Source: Chitinophaga sp. YR627
Lineage (GTDB): Bacteria; Bacteroidota; Bacteroidia; Chitinophagales; Chitinophagaceae
NCBI RefSeq assembly: GCF_900114995.1
Contig: NZ_FOUX01000005.1
Coordinates: 620,001-684,000, forward strand
Length of the DNA stretch: 64,000 nt
Reading direction: 5' to 3'
The translations under genes and the position numbers were made by a program. This document shows, in pieces, positions 43,500 to 53,475 of the stretch. The notes beneath the pieces are model-generated. The model worked only from the letters and a program-made list of their open reading frames with translations, was not told where the DNA came from and did no database searches. Position 1 is the stretch's first letter. Each line of letters opens with the position of its first letter.

Positions 43500-45086
43500 A
43501 TGGATCATCCCAAATCCTACACAACCATTGACGATGCACGTATCATGACGCTGCAGGAAGCCCTGGAACAATACAAAACACCTGGAGTGTCAACATTGAT
43601 GCTCGAAGGCTTAACAGGGAACTTTTATGTCTTTGACAATGATGCACATTTCGGGAGCCTGGACCTTGACAAAATGTTCTATACCCAAGATCGCTGTGGC
43701 GTGCTTTTCCGTGGAAACCTTACGGTTGATGGCTTACTGACGCAACCGGAAACGGACTATGGTCCATTTACACTGGTACTGGGTAACGTCTCAGCACAAA
43801 ACATCTTCATGGGTGGTGGCTATATACGCATTGAGGGGGATGTTACCGTTGCACAGACCTTATATGCAGGCTGCTATAACCATGGTATGTCAGACATCAA
43901 CGGGAATATCTCTGCAGAAGTGATCCTTTCTTCCGATCATAGTTTCAACTTCCACTCAGACAAGGTGAAAAAAGGTGTCTGGTTGTCGGATATTGAACTG
44001 AAGGATGCACCAGCGCATGAAGCTGAGGACGTGCTGAATAAAGGCTACTGGAGCAAATCAGAAGAGAGTGTTCAGACTGGCAATATACTGAAGGCGATGG
44101 CAAAAGGAACTTCTATCCTGAAGCCCAACTCCGCTGCTTCACCGGTGTTGAAAAGACTGGAAAAAGCCCTGTTGTCAAAGAACAAACGGGCCGATCTGTC
44201 GAAGATGAAACTCAAAAGACTACCAAAAGAGTTGTTCGAACTGAAGGAGATCCAGCAGCTGAATCTCTCGGATAATCCATTGGAAGGTCTTGGTGAAGAA
44301 CTGGCTGCGATGGAACAGCTGACTACCGTCGAATTGTCGAACTGTTACCTGCAGGAGGTCCCGGAAGTATTATCCCGGATGCCCAAACTGGAGTCACTGA
44401 ATCTTTCCTATAATAACATCAGCACTATTCCGGATGCATTTGCTTCACTGCAGGGTCTTAAGAAGCTGTCGCTGTTCAACTGTCAGTTAACAGCCATTCC
44501 AGCCTTTTTAAAGGACCTTCCAGCCCTGGAAGTACTTGATGTCGACTATCAGCAGGAAGACGCCCTATTGACCCTGGAAAGTGGCTTCCAGTCACTGAAG
44601 GAATTACGCCTGAGAGGAAAGTTACTGACAGTACTCCCTAAACTGGAGCAACTGGTTATAGCCGGCTTTGGTACAAGGGAATTACCGGAGGCAGTCATGG
44701 GTTGTAAAAAGCTGAAGAAACTGGATATTGCCAATGCGGGTAGTCTGGCGGGATTCCCGGATGATCTGTCCGTCTTCCAGCAACTGGAAGAAATCACCTT
44801 CAATCTGCATGAGGGATTTCAGAATGTGAAAGTGCTGGCCACATTGCCAAAGCTGAAAACAGTGAATGTACGGTATGCCAGTCATACGTCACGTAAGCGT
44901 TTCCTTGAATTGCTGGAGGCGCCGCAATGGTCCGTATTGAGTGTGCAGGGGTCTATTGATGATTCCACCTTGCAGCAGGAGATCCTTAACCGGCCGAATC
45001 TGAAAAGAATGGAAATACGTTCCAGTTTTGGTACAGAAGTCGTTGATATTGCAGAAGCCCGGAAATGGCTGAAGATAACAATATAA
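43500..45086 (+). CDS. Leucine-rich-repeat protein with beta-helix-like N-terminus
   Basis: 528-aa protein without signal peptide, so probably cytoplasmic. Residues 1-190 have short repeating strands (GNFYVFDNDAHFGSLDL, FRGNLTVDGLLTQPE, VLGNVSAQNIFMGGGYIRIEGDVTVAQTLYAG), a beta-helix or bactofilin-like pattern. Residues about 235-500 are leucine-rich repeats of about 23 residues (LNLSDNPLEGLGEELAAMEQL, LNLSYNNISTIPDAFASLQGL). These suggest protein binding. Single gene, terminator after it. Partner unknown. Confidence 0.85.
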   Translation: MDHPKSYTTIDDARIMTLQEALEQYKTPGVSTLMLEGLTGNFYVFDNDAHFGSLDLDKMFYTQDRCGVLFRGNLTVDGLLTQPETDYGPFTLVLGNVSAQNIFMGGGYIRIEGDVTVAQTLYAGCYNHGMSDINGNISAEVILSSDHSFNFHSDKVKKGVWLSDIELKDAPAHEAEDVLNKGYWSKSEESVQTGNILKAMAKGTSILKPNSAASPVLKRLEKALLSKNKRADLSKMKLKRLPKELFELKEIQQLNLSDNPLEGLGEELAAMEQLTTVELSNCYLQEVPEVLSRMPKLESLNLSYNNISTIPDAFASLQGLKKLSLFNCQLTAIPAFLKDLPALEVLDVDYQQEDALLTLESGFQSLKELRLRGKLLTVLPKLEQLVIAGFGTRELPEAVMGCKKLKKLDIANAGSLAGFPDDLSVFQQLEEITFNLHEGFQNVKVLATLPKLKTVNVRYASHTSRKRFLELLEAPQWSVLSVQGSIDDSTLQQEILNRPNLKRMEIRSSFGTEVVDIAEARKWLKITI

Positions 45087-45102
45087 GCTATCGACTAAAG
45101 GG

Positions 45103-45140
45103 AAAATACCGGCCGCTTAATGCGTGCCGGTATTTTTTTT
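45103..45140 (+). terminator. Rho-independent terminator of the LRR gene
   Basis: AAAATACCGGC (45103-45113) and GCCGGTATTTT (45126-45136) form an 11-bp stem followed by a T-run. It overlaps the 3' end of the convergent hydrolase gene. Confidence 0.85.
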
Positions 45141-46217
45141 GATCCATTCGGATATGGTTTGCAGGACTTCAGGAGCGAAGTCTTCTTTTAGCTGCGATGG
45201 TTCACTGTTCGTACATGTTGTACAATGCTGAAACAGGTGATTTAATCCCGGCGCTTTCAGCGTTGTGACGTTCTTATTGTCAGTAGTATGTTGCGTGATA
45301 TAAGCCAGACTGCTTGTTGCATCGACCATAATATCCCTCTCGCCGTTGATGGCCAGGAAAGGCACTTCTACTTTTTCAAGAAAAGGCGCCGGATCAAAAC
45401 GTATATGATAACGATACCAGGGACCGGTTGCCATCATCACATATGATTCCATTGGGAAGAAGAAACGGCCTTTATCCGACGGGTCCTGTGGATGCGCCAC
45501 CATATACGCACTATCTGCAGTCTGCCAGATCTTATAGGCGTTCCGCATGTGCGTTTCCAGGGTTGGCGACTGCGCATATGCATATACAGTGTCAAACATC
45601 ACTTCATTGACACTGTTATAGCGATATTTCTTTTGTTCGGATATAGGCGCTGTATTTACGATCATTTCATTCTGCTTTTTCAGCGCCTGTAATCCGGGTG
45701 TAGCCAATCCTGCCAGCGAGATAATAAACGCCACGTCCCGGCTCTCAGCAGCTGCGATATAGGCCGCTGCACCGCCTTCACTATGACCGATCAATCCTGT
45801 TTTATGCGGATTGATCCCTTTATGCGCCATCAGCCAGTGCAGACCAGTCAGTGCATCATTTGCAAAATCAGCTGTAGTGGCATCTTCATATTTACCACTG
45901 GTAGCTCCTACTCCTCTGTCATCTACTCTCAGCACAGCGATACCATTTCTGGACAGATAATCTGCAATGACCAGAAACATCTTATGCCCTGCCATTGTAC
46001 CATCTCTGTCCTGTTTACCTGTACCGGATAACAATACGACTGCCGGACAAGGCTTTCTTGTATGCGGCATCGTCAGTGTCGCACCAAAATGAATGGTACT
46101 GTCGGCATTGTAATAATCGACATTTACGGACTGATAAGGTGTATCTATGGCAACCGCCTGCGTACCTGGATGAAAAAAGGAAGGCAGCGTCAGTAGTAAT
46201 GTATGTAAGAAACTCAT
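45117..46217 (-). CDS. Secreted alpha/beta hydrolase (dienelactone/prolyl-oligopeptidase-like)
   Basis: About 366 aa from the ATG at 46217 (MSFLHTLLLTLPSFF signal peptide). The nucleophile elbow is GHSEGG near residue 150, preceded by LLSGTGKQDRDG with the oxyanion region, and LAINGERDIMVDA gives the acid and APGLNHLFQHC the His. It is an esterase or peptidase-like enzyme of unknown substrate. Last gene of the SusCD locus, about 70 nt after the TlpA gene, so probably processes the imported ligand. Confidence 0.88.
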   Translation of the reverse strand: MSFLHTLLLTLPSFFHPGTQAVAIDTPYQSVNVDYYNADSTIHFGATLTMPHTRKPCPAVVLLSGTGKQDRDGTMAGHKMFLVIADYLSRNGIAVLRVDDRGVGATSGKYEDATTADFANDALTGLHWLMAHKGINPHKTGLIGHSEGGAAAYIAAAESRDVAFIISLAGLATPGLQALKKQNEMIVNTAPISEQKKYRYNSVNEVMFDTVYAYAQSPTLETHMRNAYKIWQTADSAYMVAHPQDPSDKGRFFFPMESYVMMATGPWYRYHIRFDPAPFLEKVEVPFLAINGERDIMVDATSSLAYITQHTTDNKNVTTLKAPGLNHLFQHCTTCTNSEPSQLKEDFAPEVLQTISEWIKKNTGTH

Positions 46218-46286
46218 GGTGTTAAAATTGCAGGAGTGCAGTAAACTACTCTCCATCATATCTCTTTACTTTGTTATTATCAACCG

Positions 46287-48254
46287 TTATTTTACTTCGC
46301 GTGCCAGTGAAACCATGGTGCTGATCTCATCAGCCAAAGCACTCGGACTACCATAATAGCCCACCTGTGCAAAGCGGATGTTACCCTTTCCATCGATCAC
46401 TACCTTGAAAGGTATACCGGAGGTCTGGATGGCTTTGGCATAACCGGCATACGCCTCTTCGCCTTTGTCAAACAGCACTTTGAACGGATACTTTTTCTGT
46501 GCGATAAAAGATTTCACTTTTGCTCTGTAGTCAGGGTCTCTCTCCTGTGTATCTACAAATAAAAACACAACAGAGGTGTCGTTCTTAAAACGTTCCTGCG
46601 CCATCTGCATGGCTGGCATAGCCGCCTTACAGGGACCACACCAGGTAGCCCAGAAGTCAAGTATAACTACCTTTCCTGCAAGTGAAGACAGGGATACAGG
46701 TTTCCCATCCATGAGATCAAGTGTGAAAGGAATAGCAGGACGATCGATCATTGCTTTTTTCACATCTTCTACCAACAGTTCCATGGTATGTGCATCTTTC
46801 ATAGCAGACAACCATGCATCAAATCCATCGGTATTTTTATGTGTGCTCAGGTATTCTTTTTTCAGGAGTTCAAAGATGCGTGCTGAAGCCTGATTCAGCC
46901 GTACACTATTGTGCAGTACGTCAGAGAGTTCTTTCTTCTTACCTGCCTTGAGGAAAAGTTCTGCCTGTAGTTCGTTCAGTTTTGCCCTGCTGTACTGATA
47001 ACGATCCTGTGCATGGTTCGCCAGTTGCAGCGCTTCCTTATCACGACCCGTTTCATACAGGATCTGGGCCTGTGTGATGTTGTCATTCGCAAACATCCTG
47101 TCACATTCTTCTGCCCATTGTTCAGGAGAGTAGTACCAGTATTCGTCCGGACGGTGTGTTTTCATATAAGCCACCCGTTCCATAATGGTAGCGGCGACAG
47201 GATATACCTGTTTTGCTGTCAGACTTTTCCAGTCCTCGTATGGTATTTCAACCAGTTTGTAGTAAGCCAGGGCCAATGCGCTCAGCGGTGCTTTGGCACC
47301 ATAACGGGATAGTAAGGTGCTGTCGTTTTTAGCAATATAGTTGGCAAAGATGCTTCTGTATACGCGGTCAAAACTAACATCTGCCAGCTTGTCCATCTCT
47401 GCATCCGGCGTGTAATCTTTTACAAACTGTTCTGCCAGCTCAAAGCTTTTCTTTGGATCGCGTTCGCGAATGAAAGCCTGGAAAGCATCCTGTTTAGTGA
47501 GGATACCTTTGGGATAACGCTGACGCATGACATTACGGACAGAGTCAGCTTTCCCTTTGTTTTTCAGATACCGTTCGGCAATAACAGCAATCTCATACAT
47601 TTCCTTCTCTGTCTGATCGGGAAGACTCATGAGATAAGCAGCCGCACGCTGTATGCGTGGTAAGGTATCAGTAGGTCCGCCTTCAGGCATCGTCATGTTG
47701 GCATAAGATATGATGAAAGGATATGCCAGCGCACGGGAGGCGCCACGATGATAGCTGATCTCCTGATTCAACCAGAAATAATAGGCAGTATCGCTGATCT
47801 GAAAATTTTTGTAATACCCCGGTATTCCCATACCATATCGCTCGGCACGCAACATACCATAACCTGCATAAGCGCCTTTATACTGTCTGCCTGGTACTGC
47901 ATTCATAATGATATAACCGGTATCTGCATTGCTGTCGGTTATTTCACCTGCTCTGAATTTAAAGGCAAGCAAGCCCCAGCTGGAATCCTGTTTCACATCA
48001 GCCTCATAAACTCCTTTTGCAGTCTGTTTAAGCGGCAGATCAACTGCTGACCAGCGATATAATGTATCGAAGTAGTAAGCGACCGCTTTCACCTCTTTGC
48101 CAGTTCTCAGCAGGGTACTGTCGGGCCGGTAGGTTATATGTACCTTATCTCCCAGTGCAGGTCTCTCTGGTGATAGTTCCCATCTCTTCTGTGCACTTGC
48201 TCCTGCAGCCATTATGGATGCCAGCAGTACCAGTGCATTTCCGAATAATTTCAT
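46287..48254 (-). CDS. TlpA-family thiol-disulfide protein with long N-terminal domain
   Basis: 655-aa exported protein (signal MKLFGNALVLLASIMAAGASAQ). The first about 500 residues are beta-rich then helical repeat-like, family unassigned. The C-terminal thioredoxin fold (about 505-650) has FWATWCGPCKAAMP (CxxC, WCGPC) and GIPFKVVIDGKGNI with the cis-Pro. It may keep surface or periplasmic proteins reduced, or bind peptides. It follows SusD in this locus, as often seen in Bacteroidota. Confidence 0.88.
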   Translation of the reverse strand: MKLFGNALVLLASIMAAGASAQKRWELSPERPALGDKVHITYRPDSTLLRTGKEVKAVAYYFDTLYRWSAVDLPLKQTAKGVYEADVKQDSSWGLLAFKFRAGEITDSNADTGYIIMNAVPGRQYKGAYAGYGMLRAERYGMGIPGYYKNFQISDTAYYFWLNQEISYHRGASRALAYPFIISYANMTMPEGGPTDTLPRIQRAAAYLMSLPDQTEKEMYEIAVIAERYLKNKGKADSVRNVMRQRYPKGILTKQDAFQAFIRERDPKKSFELAEQFVKDYTPDAEMDKLADVSFDRVYRSIFANYIAKNDSTLLSRYGAKAPLSALALAYYKLVEIPYEDWKSLTAKQVYPVAATIMERVAYMKTHRPDEYWYYSPEQWAEECDRMFANDNITQAQILYETGRDKEALQLANHAQDRYQYSRAKLNELQAELFLKAGKKKELSDVLHNSVRLNQASARIFELLKKEYLSTHKNTDGFDAWLSAMKDAHTMELLVEDVKKAMIDRPAIPFTLDLMDGKPVSLSSLAGKVVILDFWATWCGPCKAAMPAMQMAQERFKNDTSVVFLFVDTQERDPDYRAKVKSFIAQKKYPFKVLFDKGEEAYAGYAKAIQTSGIPFKVVIDGKGNIRFAQVGYYGSPSALADEISTMVSLAREVK

Positions 48255-48373
48255 TGATCCTCTTTTTATGATAAAATCTATTTCTTATAAAGTCAGCTAT
48301 TGTATGCACCTAAGCCCATCATCATCATTGGCGATCTTTCTAATAGTCAACGCTACTACTCCAGATATTTTAA

Positions 48374-49753
48374 TTATGGGTTCTGCTGAATTTCCGGATT
48401 CAGGTTAACATAGTATTGTCCGATCGGGAACACATACCTGTTACTACCTGGCTCCAGCGTATAAGTAGTTCCCTGCCAGGTGCGGGTATATGTCTTTCTG
48501 AACAGTGGATCATCTTTCAGACGACGCTGATCAAACCATGGTAACATGCGGCAGAAGAATTCGCGGCGGCGTTCCTGTACTACTTTTACAATAGCATCGT
48601 TTGCATCTGCAGCGGAAAGTGCTGTATAGTCAGCTGCCTGGAAACGCTTTTCTCTCAGTTTATTGACCAGTTCCATCGCCCCACCCGTATTATTATTTCT
48701 TGCCAAACTTTCTGCTTTGATGAGCATCATTTCGGGTACTGAAGTCCCGATACTGCGGTTCTCATAGTTGATCCTTTCATAAGAAAAGAAACGACCTGTG
48801 TAACCGGCACCCAGCATAGACGGTGCATCAGCAGTAAACAGCTGGTAGCGCATATCCTTTGTACCCAACAGATCAAGTAGTTCCTGACTTAAGCGCATTG
48901 TAGTAGGCGCCCAGGCAAAAGAAGTACCTGCTATTTTACCCAGTATGGTTTCCGGATTGTCTCTGCGCAAAGGCACTACGCCAGTTGCCAGGTCAAGCAA
49001 TGTGGATTTGATGGATAAAGCGCTGTCTGCATAGGATCCTGCTGCGGGATAATTACCCATCAACAGGTACATTCTGGCGAGGAGAGAAAAAGCCGCTGCT
49101 TTACCCGGGAGTGTATTATACTGGGTAGTACGCGGTAATGACACTATAGCCGCTTTCAGGTCCGCTTCTATACGGTTGTATACGGCGGCAACTGTTGCAC
49201 GGCTCAGTGACTGGTCAAGGGAAGGCGTTACCAGTAATGGCACCCCCAGATCAGATGCAGCGGTGCCTGCATTATACGGCTTCCCGTATTCGTTCACCAG
49301 GTTCAGATATGCATCTGCACGATGTGTCAGTGCTTCCGCTATCAGTTCATCTTTTTCAGCGGCGGTACCATCGGTAACACCGGGTACTTCATCTATGATC
49401 ACGTTACAGTTATAGATACAGCCATAGTAAGTATCCCAGTCGCGGTCTCTGTCCAGCGTATTTTCATAGATCGGTGTGCGCCAGGTATAGGTATTTCTGA
49501 AGAAAGCACTGCTGATCGTATTATTGATAGATACCTGTTGTACGCTGTCTGTGATGTCTATATCTGCGGCAGCAATATCCGGCAGATATCCCCCATACTC
49601 ATAAGTATTTGTATAGTTCAGCAGATAACGGTAGTTGCTTATCTGACCAGGAATCAGTGACCCCTGGGTTTTGATATCTGTATATTTTGTACAACCTGCG
49701 GCCAGGAGCATTGTGCCCAGTACCGCTGCTGCTATATTGATCTTTTTCATCAT
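48374..49753 (-). CDS. SusD/RagB-family outer-membrane nutrient-binding lipoprotein
   Basis: 459-aa lipoprotein: MMKKINIAAAVLGTMLLAAGCTKYTD has a lipobox LAAGC with Cys at 21. The TPR-like SusD fold is seen in EALTHRADAYLNLVNEYG, AAFSLLARMYLLMGNYPAAGSYADSAL, and EMMLIKAESLARNNNTGGAMELVNKLREKRF with the C-terminal VQERRREFFCRMLPWFDQRRLK. It caps the SusC barrel encoded 16 nt upstream. Ligand not inferable. Confidence 0.94.
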   Translation of the reverse strand: MMKKINIAAAVLGTMLLAAGCTKYTDIKTQGSLIPGQISNYRYLLNYTNTYEYGGYLPDIAAADIDITDSVQQVSINNTISSAFFRNTYTWRTPIYENTLDRDRDWDTYYGCIYNCNVIIDEVPGVTDGTAAEKDELIAEALTHRADAYLNLVNEYGKPYNAGTAASDLGVPLLVTPSLDQSLSRATVAAVYNRIEADLKAAIVSLPRTTQYNTLPGKAAAFSLLARMYLLMGNYPAAGSYADSALSIKSTLLDLATGVVPLRRDNPETILGKIAGTSFAWAPTTMRLSQELLDLLGTKDMRYQLFTADAPSMLGAGYTGRFFSYERINYENRSIGTSVPEMMLIKAESLARNNNTGGAMELVNKLREKRFQAADYTALSAADANDAIVKVVQERRREFFCRMLPWFDQRRLKDDPLFRKTYTRTWQGTTYTLEPGSNRYVFPIGQYYVNLNPEIQQNP

Positions 49754-49769
49754 CCCGTTTTTTCAGTTG

Positions 49770-52700
49770 TTATAAACCAATGTTGATCATCAGACTGTAG
49801 TTCGTAGTAGGCGGCAGATGCAGAACAGTGCTGCTCAGCGCCGGAACAAAGTCAGGATCCAGTCCGACGTCATTCTTTTTCCATATCAGACCGAGATTAC
49901 GTACCACACCACTTACCTTGATGTTCTTTGCAAATACTTTTCCGGCAAAGGCTTCAGGTAACTGATAACCTAAAGACAGTTCACGGAAACGGATGTAGTC
50001 ACCCGGCTGCACATTCACATCTGAAAAAGCATAACGGAAGGCTGCTAATGGTGAATAAGCATTGCCGACAACAGGTACGACTGTCTTTTCCTCATCACCA
50101 GGTTTTTGCCAGCGATCAGCAATATCAGAGAGCAGGCTATAGGAGAATACCCTTGTGCTTGGATAATTAGACACTGCTGGTTTCAGGAACACACTACCGA
50201 AATTATAAGTGATCAGCGCGTATAATGACCAGTTCTTATAACGGAAGGTGTTATTTACTGAACCATAGTATGGTGCGGAACGGCGACCCGCATATTTTAA
50301 TGCATCCACACTTGTTACGTTCTGAGAAGGGAGTAATTTCTCTCCTTTTTCATTGTAAATCTGCGTCAGACCAGTGCTACTCAGACCAGCATTTTTATAC
50401 ACCCATACACCATCCGGTGGATAACCATTCAGTACGGTATTAGACAGACTGGAATACAAAGAAGTGGTTGGGCCGAAACGGTTATCTGTCACTTTATTGC
50501 TATTGTAAGAGAAGTTCACACCAACACTCCATCCGAAGTGTTTAGTATCTATTACAGCGCCATTTACAGCGACATCTATACCTCTGTTAGACATACTCAC
50601 ACCATTCCTGCTGAGTGTATTATTGCTACCTACATAGGTCGGATTGATCTCCAGCGGATAGATGATGTCTTTTCCTTTCTTGTTATATACTTCAAACATA
50701 CCGCTCAGTCTTCCGTTGAACAGGGAGTAGTCGATACCAATGTTGGTAACATAGGTACTTTCCCAGCGAAGCGCAGGATTGGCGTAAGCAATGATCGTAG
50801 CATATGGCAGCCCTGTCTGGAAGTCGGAGGTACCCAGTCCGATATTGGTGAAAGGACGCAGTTCACGGTTGATGTTACCATTCACACCATAGGTTGCACG
50901 GAAAGTAAGGTTACTGATCCAGGACAGGTCTTTCATGAAGTCTTCCCGGGTGACGTTCCAGCTGGCGCCGGCAGACCAGAAAGGCTTTGCTCTGAACTTT
51001 CTGTCGAGCCCAAAGTTGTTATAATCATCGTAACGTACGCTGGCAGAAAGAGTATACCGGCTCATGAGTGTATAAGCTGCATTACCGAAGTAAGACAGAA
51101 AACGGTTCCTGCGATCTGTTTGTGCAGGTGCTCCCGAGAATGCAGTGTTATACAGAATAGTCGCATGAGGTGTGTTATAATCCACATTCTGGGATATCCC
51201 TGTTTCAGGGTTGTAACCGTATAATGTGAATGTGGAGGAACCTGCATTGGTTTCGCGTATTTCAGCACCTGCAAGCGCATTCAGTTCGTGAATGCCGCCA
51301 AAGCCCCTATTAAAGGAAAACTGGCCTCTGAGGCTATGGTTATCCTGTGTTGTATAGTTATTGGAAAAGATGGCCCCGTCCGGTACATTCTTAATAAGCT
51401 GACCGTTCTGCATGACTGTGCCCTGATTATAAAAATTACGTGTATAAAATGAATTCACATCATTCAGGATCTCATTTTTGAAGTTTACACGTTCTACCGC
51501 ATAGGAACCATTAAAAGTAAGGCCCTTATAGATCGGTATATTAAGGCTCAGGTTACCGGAATAATTATTATCTGACGCGCTGTTATTCACCAGCTTCATT
51601 TCATCGATATAGTTATATGACCAGTCTTTATATCCCAATGCCGTCAGGGAATCAGCATAGTGTTGTCCTATACCATAGTAATACCTTGTGGGATTACCAT
51701 TGGCATCAACGATCGAATTATATGGCAGGAATGTATTGCCGCCGTTCAGTAATGCGCTGGCGCCTTTTCCATTCTGTTTATAATTAAAGAAGGATCCCTT
51801 GAGACTCAATGACAATGTGATCTTTTTAATGATCTTCAGTTCCTGGTTGGCTGTCAGGGTAATTCTTTCACCCACGTTACCTACGTTACTGGGACTTTCT
51901 TTCGCATAGGACCCTGATACGAAGTAGGTATGTACATCGGAACCACCGCTGACAGACAGATTATAATTCTGACTGGTGGCACGCTGTAACAAATAGTCTT
52001 CTATCTGACCATAGTTATTAATGGCTCCCAGGCGGGCAGCAGCTGCGTCATATTCTGCCTGGGTGATCCTGCCGCTACGCAGCTGATAGGCCAGATCTGT
52101 GCCTTCATTGACGAAATACTTAATACCGGAGGTATAGGGATTATAGGTAGAAGCCAGTATCACTCCTTTGTCTACGAGTTCTTTCTCATAGGCCAGTACC
52201 TGGCTGGAGTTCATTAATGGCAAATAGTTTACGGATGGTCTGGCCTGTGTACCGAAACCTGCTGAGAAGTTGACCGCCGGTGTACGCATTCTGCCTTTCT
52301 TGGTGGTCACTACGATCACACCATTGGCTGCGCGGGCGCCCCATATAGAAGCAGCAGCCGCGTCTCGCAGAAAAGTGATCTGCTCAATATCATTCGGATT
52401 AAGCGTTTTCAGGTCCATTTCGGTAGGGAAACCGTCTATTACCACCAATGGCATACTTTCACTGCGGATAGTGGTCGTACCACGGATATTCACCCCATAG
52501 TCATTCCGGCCGATAGTCCTTGTATTACTATTAATAGCCGGGGTTACATTATCATATACAAAACTGTTATCGCCAGCGGTAACCTGCAACTGTAAACCGG
52601 GCACCTGTCCTTCGAGACGTTGTAATACGTTGGCTGTAGGTACTTTCTCCAGTTCTTTTGCCGTCACGACACCGAAAGAGCCGGTTGCACGTTCTTTAGG

Positions 52701-53426
52701 CAGGTTGACATAACCGGTGGATACCACTTCAACAGGCTTCAGGTAACCGGTTTTGTCTTTTAGTTTTACATCGTAATAGGTAGTTCTGGAGAGCTGGACA
52801 TCCTGTGTTTCATAAGCTACGCAGGAGATCTGCAGACTACGTGTATTCAAAGGCACTTTTATTTTGAATTCACCCTGCGCGTTGGTCAGCGTCATCGTAT
52901 TTGTACCAGGCACTCTTACAGTAGCGGAGGTAATAGGCGCCACATTCTCATCAGTAACGATACCAAACAGGAAGCGTGCATTATCCTGCTCACTGTCACC
53001 GTTATTGATCTCAATCTGTATTGTCCGGACAGGCTGACCGGGAGCTGCCTGTGATGGGGCAGCTTCTTCCGGAGCCATCTGGTTGGTTTTTGATCTTTCT
53101 TTGTCTTTTGCAGCTGCATCCGGTTGTTTAGCGAATACGGCGTACTGTGTATTGCTGAGTTTCCTGAATTGCAGGTGGTAAGGTTTCAGAATAATAGCAA
53201 GATATCCTTCCACGTTCTTAAAACTGGCGTCCGGCAGCACCTTAGCGGTCTTATTGGCTACCAGTTCATCTTCATAGATAAAGGATACATGGAACCTGGA
53301 AGAGGCGTTTTTAAGCGCTTCTTTCAGCGAAATTCCCGGTTGATTTTGGCGGGTTACGGCAGCAAATATCTGCAAGCTGCATAAGAGCAGACAGCAGAAG
53401 GCCGCAACCTTTTTCAGATTGATCAT
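49770..53426 (-). CDS. SusC/RagA-family TonB-linked outer-membrane transporter with STN signalling domain
   Basis: 1218-aa protein. After a signal peptide (residues 1-23), an STN domain (about 40-110: LKEALKNASSRFHVSFIYEDEL) receives the TonB-signalling role; then a CarboxypepD-like domain (about 150-235), a plug with GLQLQVTAGDNSF, NTRTIGRNDYGVNIRGTTTIRSESMPLVVIDGFPTEMDLKTLNPNDIEQI and the SusC signature AAASIWGARAANGVIVVTTKKG, then a barrel. The STN domain connects it to the FecR anti-sigma and ECF sigma encoded upstream, so the transporter can turn on its own locus. Confidence 0.96.
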   Translation of the reverse strand: MINLKKVAAFCCLLLCSLQIFAAVTRQNQPGISLKEALKNASSRFHVSFIYEDELVANKTAKVLPDASFKNVEGYLAIILKPYHLQFRKLSNTQYAVFAKQPDAAAKDKERSKTNQMAPEEAAPSQAAPGQPVRTIQIEINNGDSEQDNARFLFGIVTDENVAPITSATVRVPGTNTMTLTNAQGEFKIKVPLNTRSLQISCVAYETQDVQLSRTTYYDVKLKDKTGYLKPVEVVSTGYVNLPKERATGSFGVVTAKELEKVPTANVLQRLEGQVPGLQLQVTAGDNSFVYDNVTPAINSNTRTIGRNDYGVNIRGTTTIRSESMPLVVIDGFPTEMDLKTLNPNDIEQITFLRDAAAASIWGARAANGVIVVTTKKGRMRTPAVNFSAGFGTQARPSVNYLPLMNSSQVLAYEKELVDKGVILASTYNPYTSGIKYFVNEGTDLAYQLRSGRITQAEYDAAAARLGAINNYGQIEDYLLQRATSQNYNLSVSGGSDVHTYFVSGSYAKESPSNVGNVGERITLTANQELKIIKKITLSLSLKGSFFNYKQNGKGASALLNGGNTFLPYNSIVDANGNPTRYYYGIGQHYADSLTALGYKDWSYNYIDEMKLVNNSASDNNYSGNLSLNIPIYKGLTFNGSYAVERVNFKNEILNDVNSFYTRNFYNQGTVMQNGQLIKNVPDGAIFSNNYTTQDNHSLRGQFSFNRGFGGIHELNALAGAEIRETNAGSSTFTLYGYNPETGISQNVDYNTPHATILYNTAFSGAPAQTDRRNRFLSYFGNAAYTLMSRYTLSASVRYDDYNNFGLDRKFRAKPFWSAGASWNVTREDFMKDLSWISNLTFRATYGVNGNINRELRPFTNIGLGTSDFQTGLPYATIIAYANPALRWESTYVTNIGIDYSLFNGRLSGMFEVYNKKGKDIIYPLEINPTYVGSNNTLSRNGVSMSNRGIDVAVNGAVIDTKHFGWSVGVNFSYNSNKVTDNRFGPTTSLYSSLSNTVLNGYPPDGVWVYKNAGLSSTGLTQIYNEKGEKLLPSQNVTSVDALKYAGRRSAPYYGSVNNTFRYKNWSLYALITYNFGSVFLKPAVSNYPSTRVFSYSLLSDIADRWQKPGDEEKTVVPVVGNAYSPLAAFRYAFSDVNVQPGDYIRFRELSLGYQLPEAFAGKVFAKNIKVSGVVRNLGLIWKKNDVGLDPDFVPALSSTVLHLPPTTNYSLMINIGL

Positions 53427-53475
53427 GCCTGTTGTGATTTTGAATTAAAAACTTGTCCCCTTTCTTGTCAGAATG

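Noticed and set aside
50538..51224. 228-codon plus-strand ORF
   Set aside because: It lies inside the barrel region of the SusC gene on the other strand.
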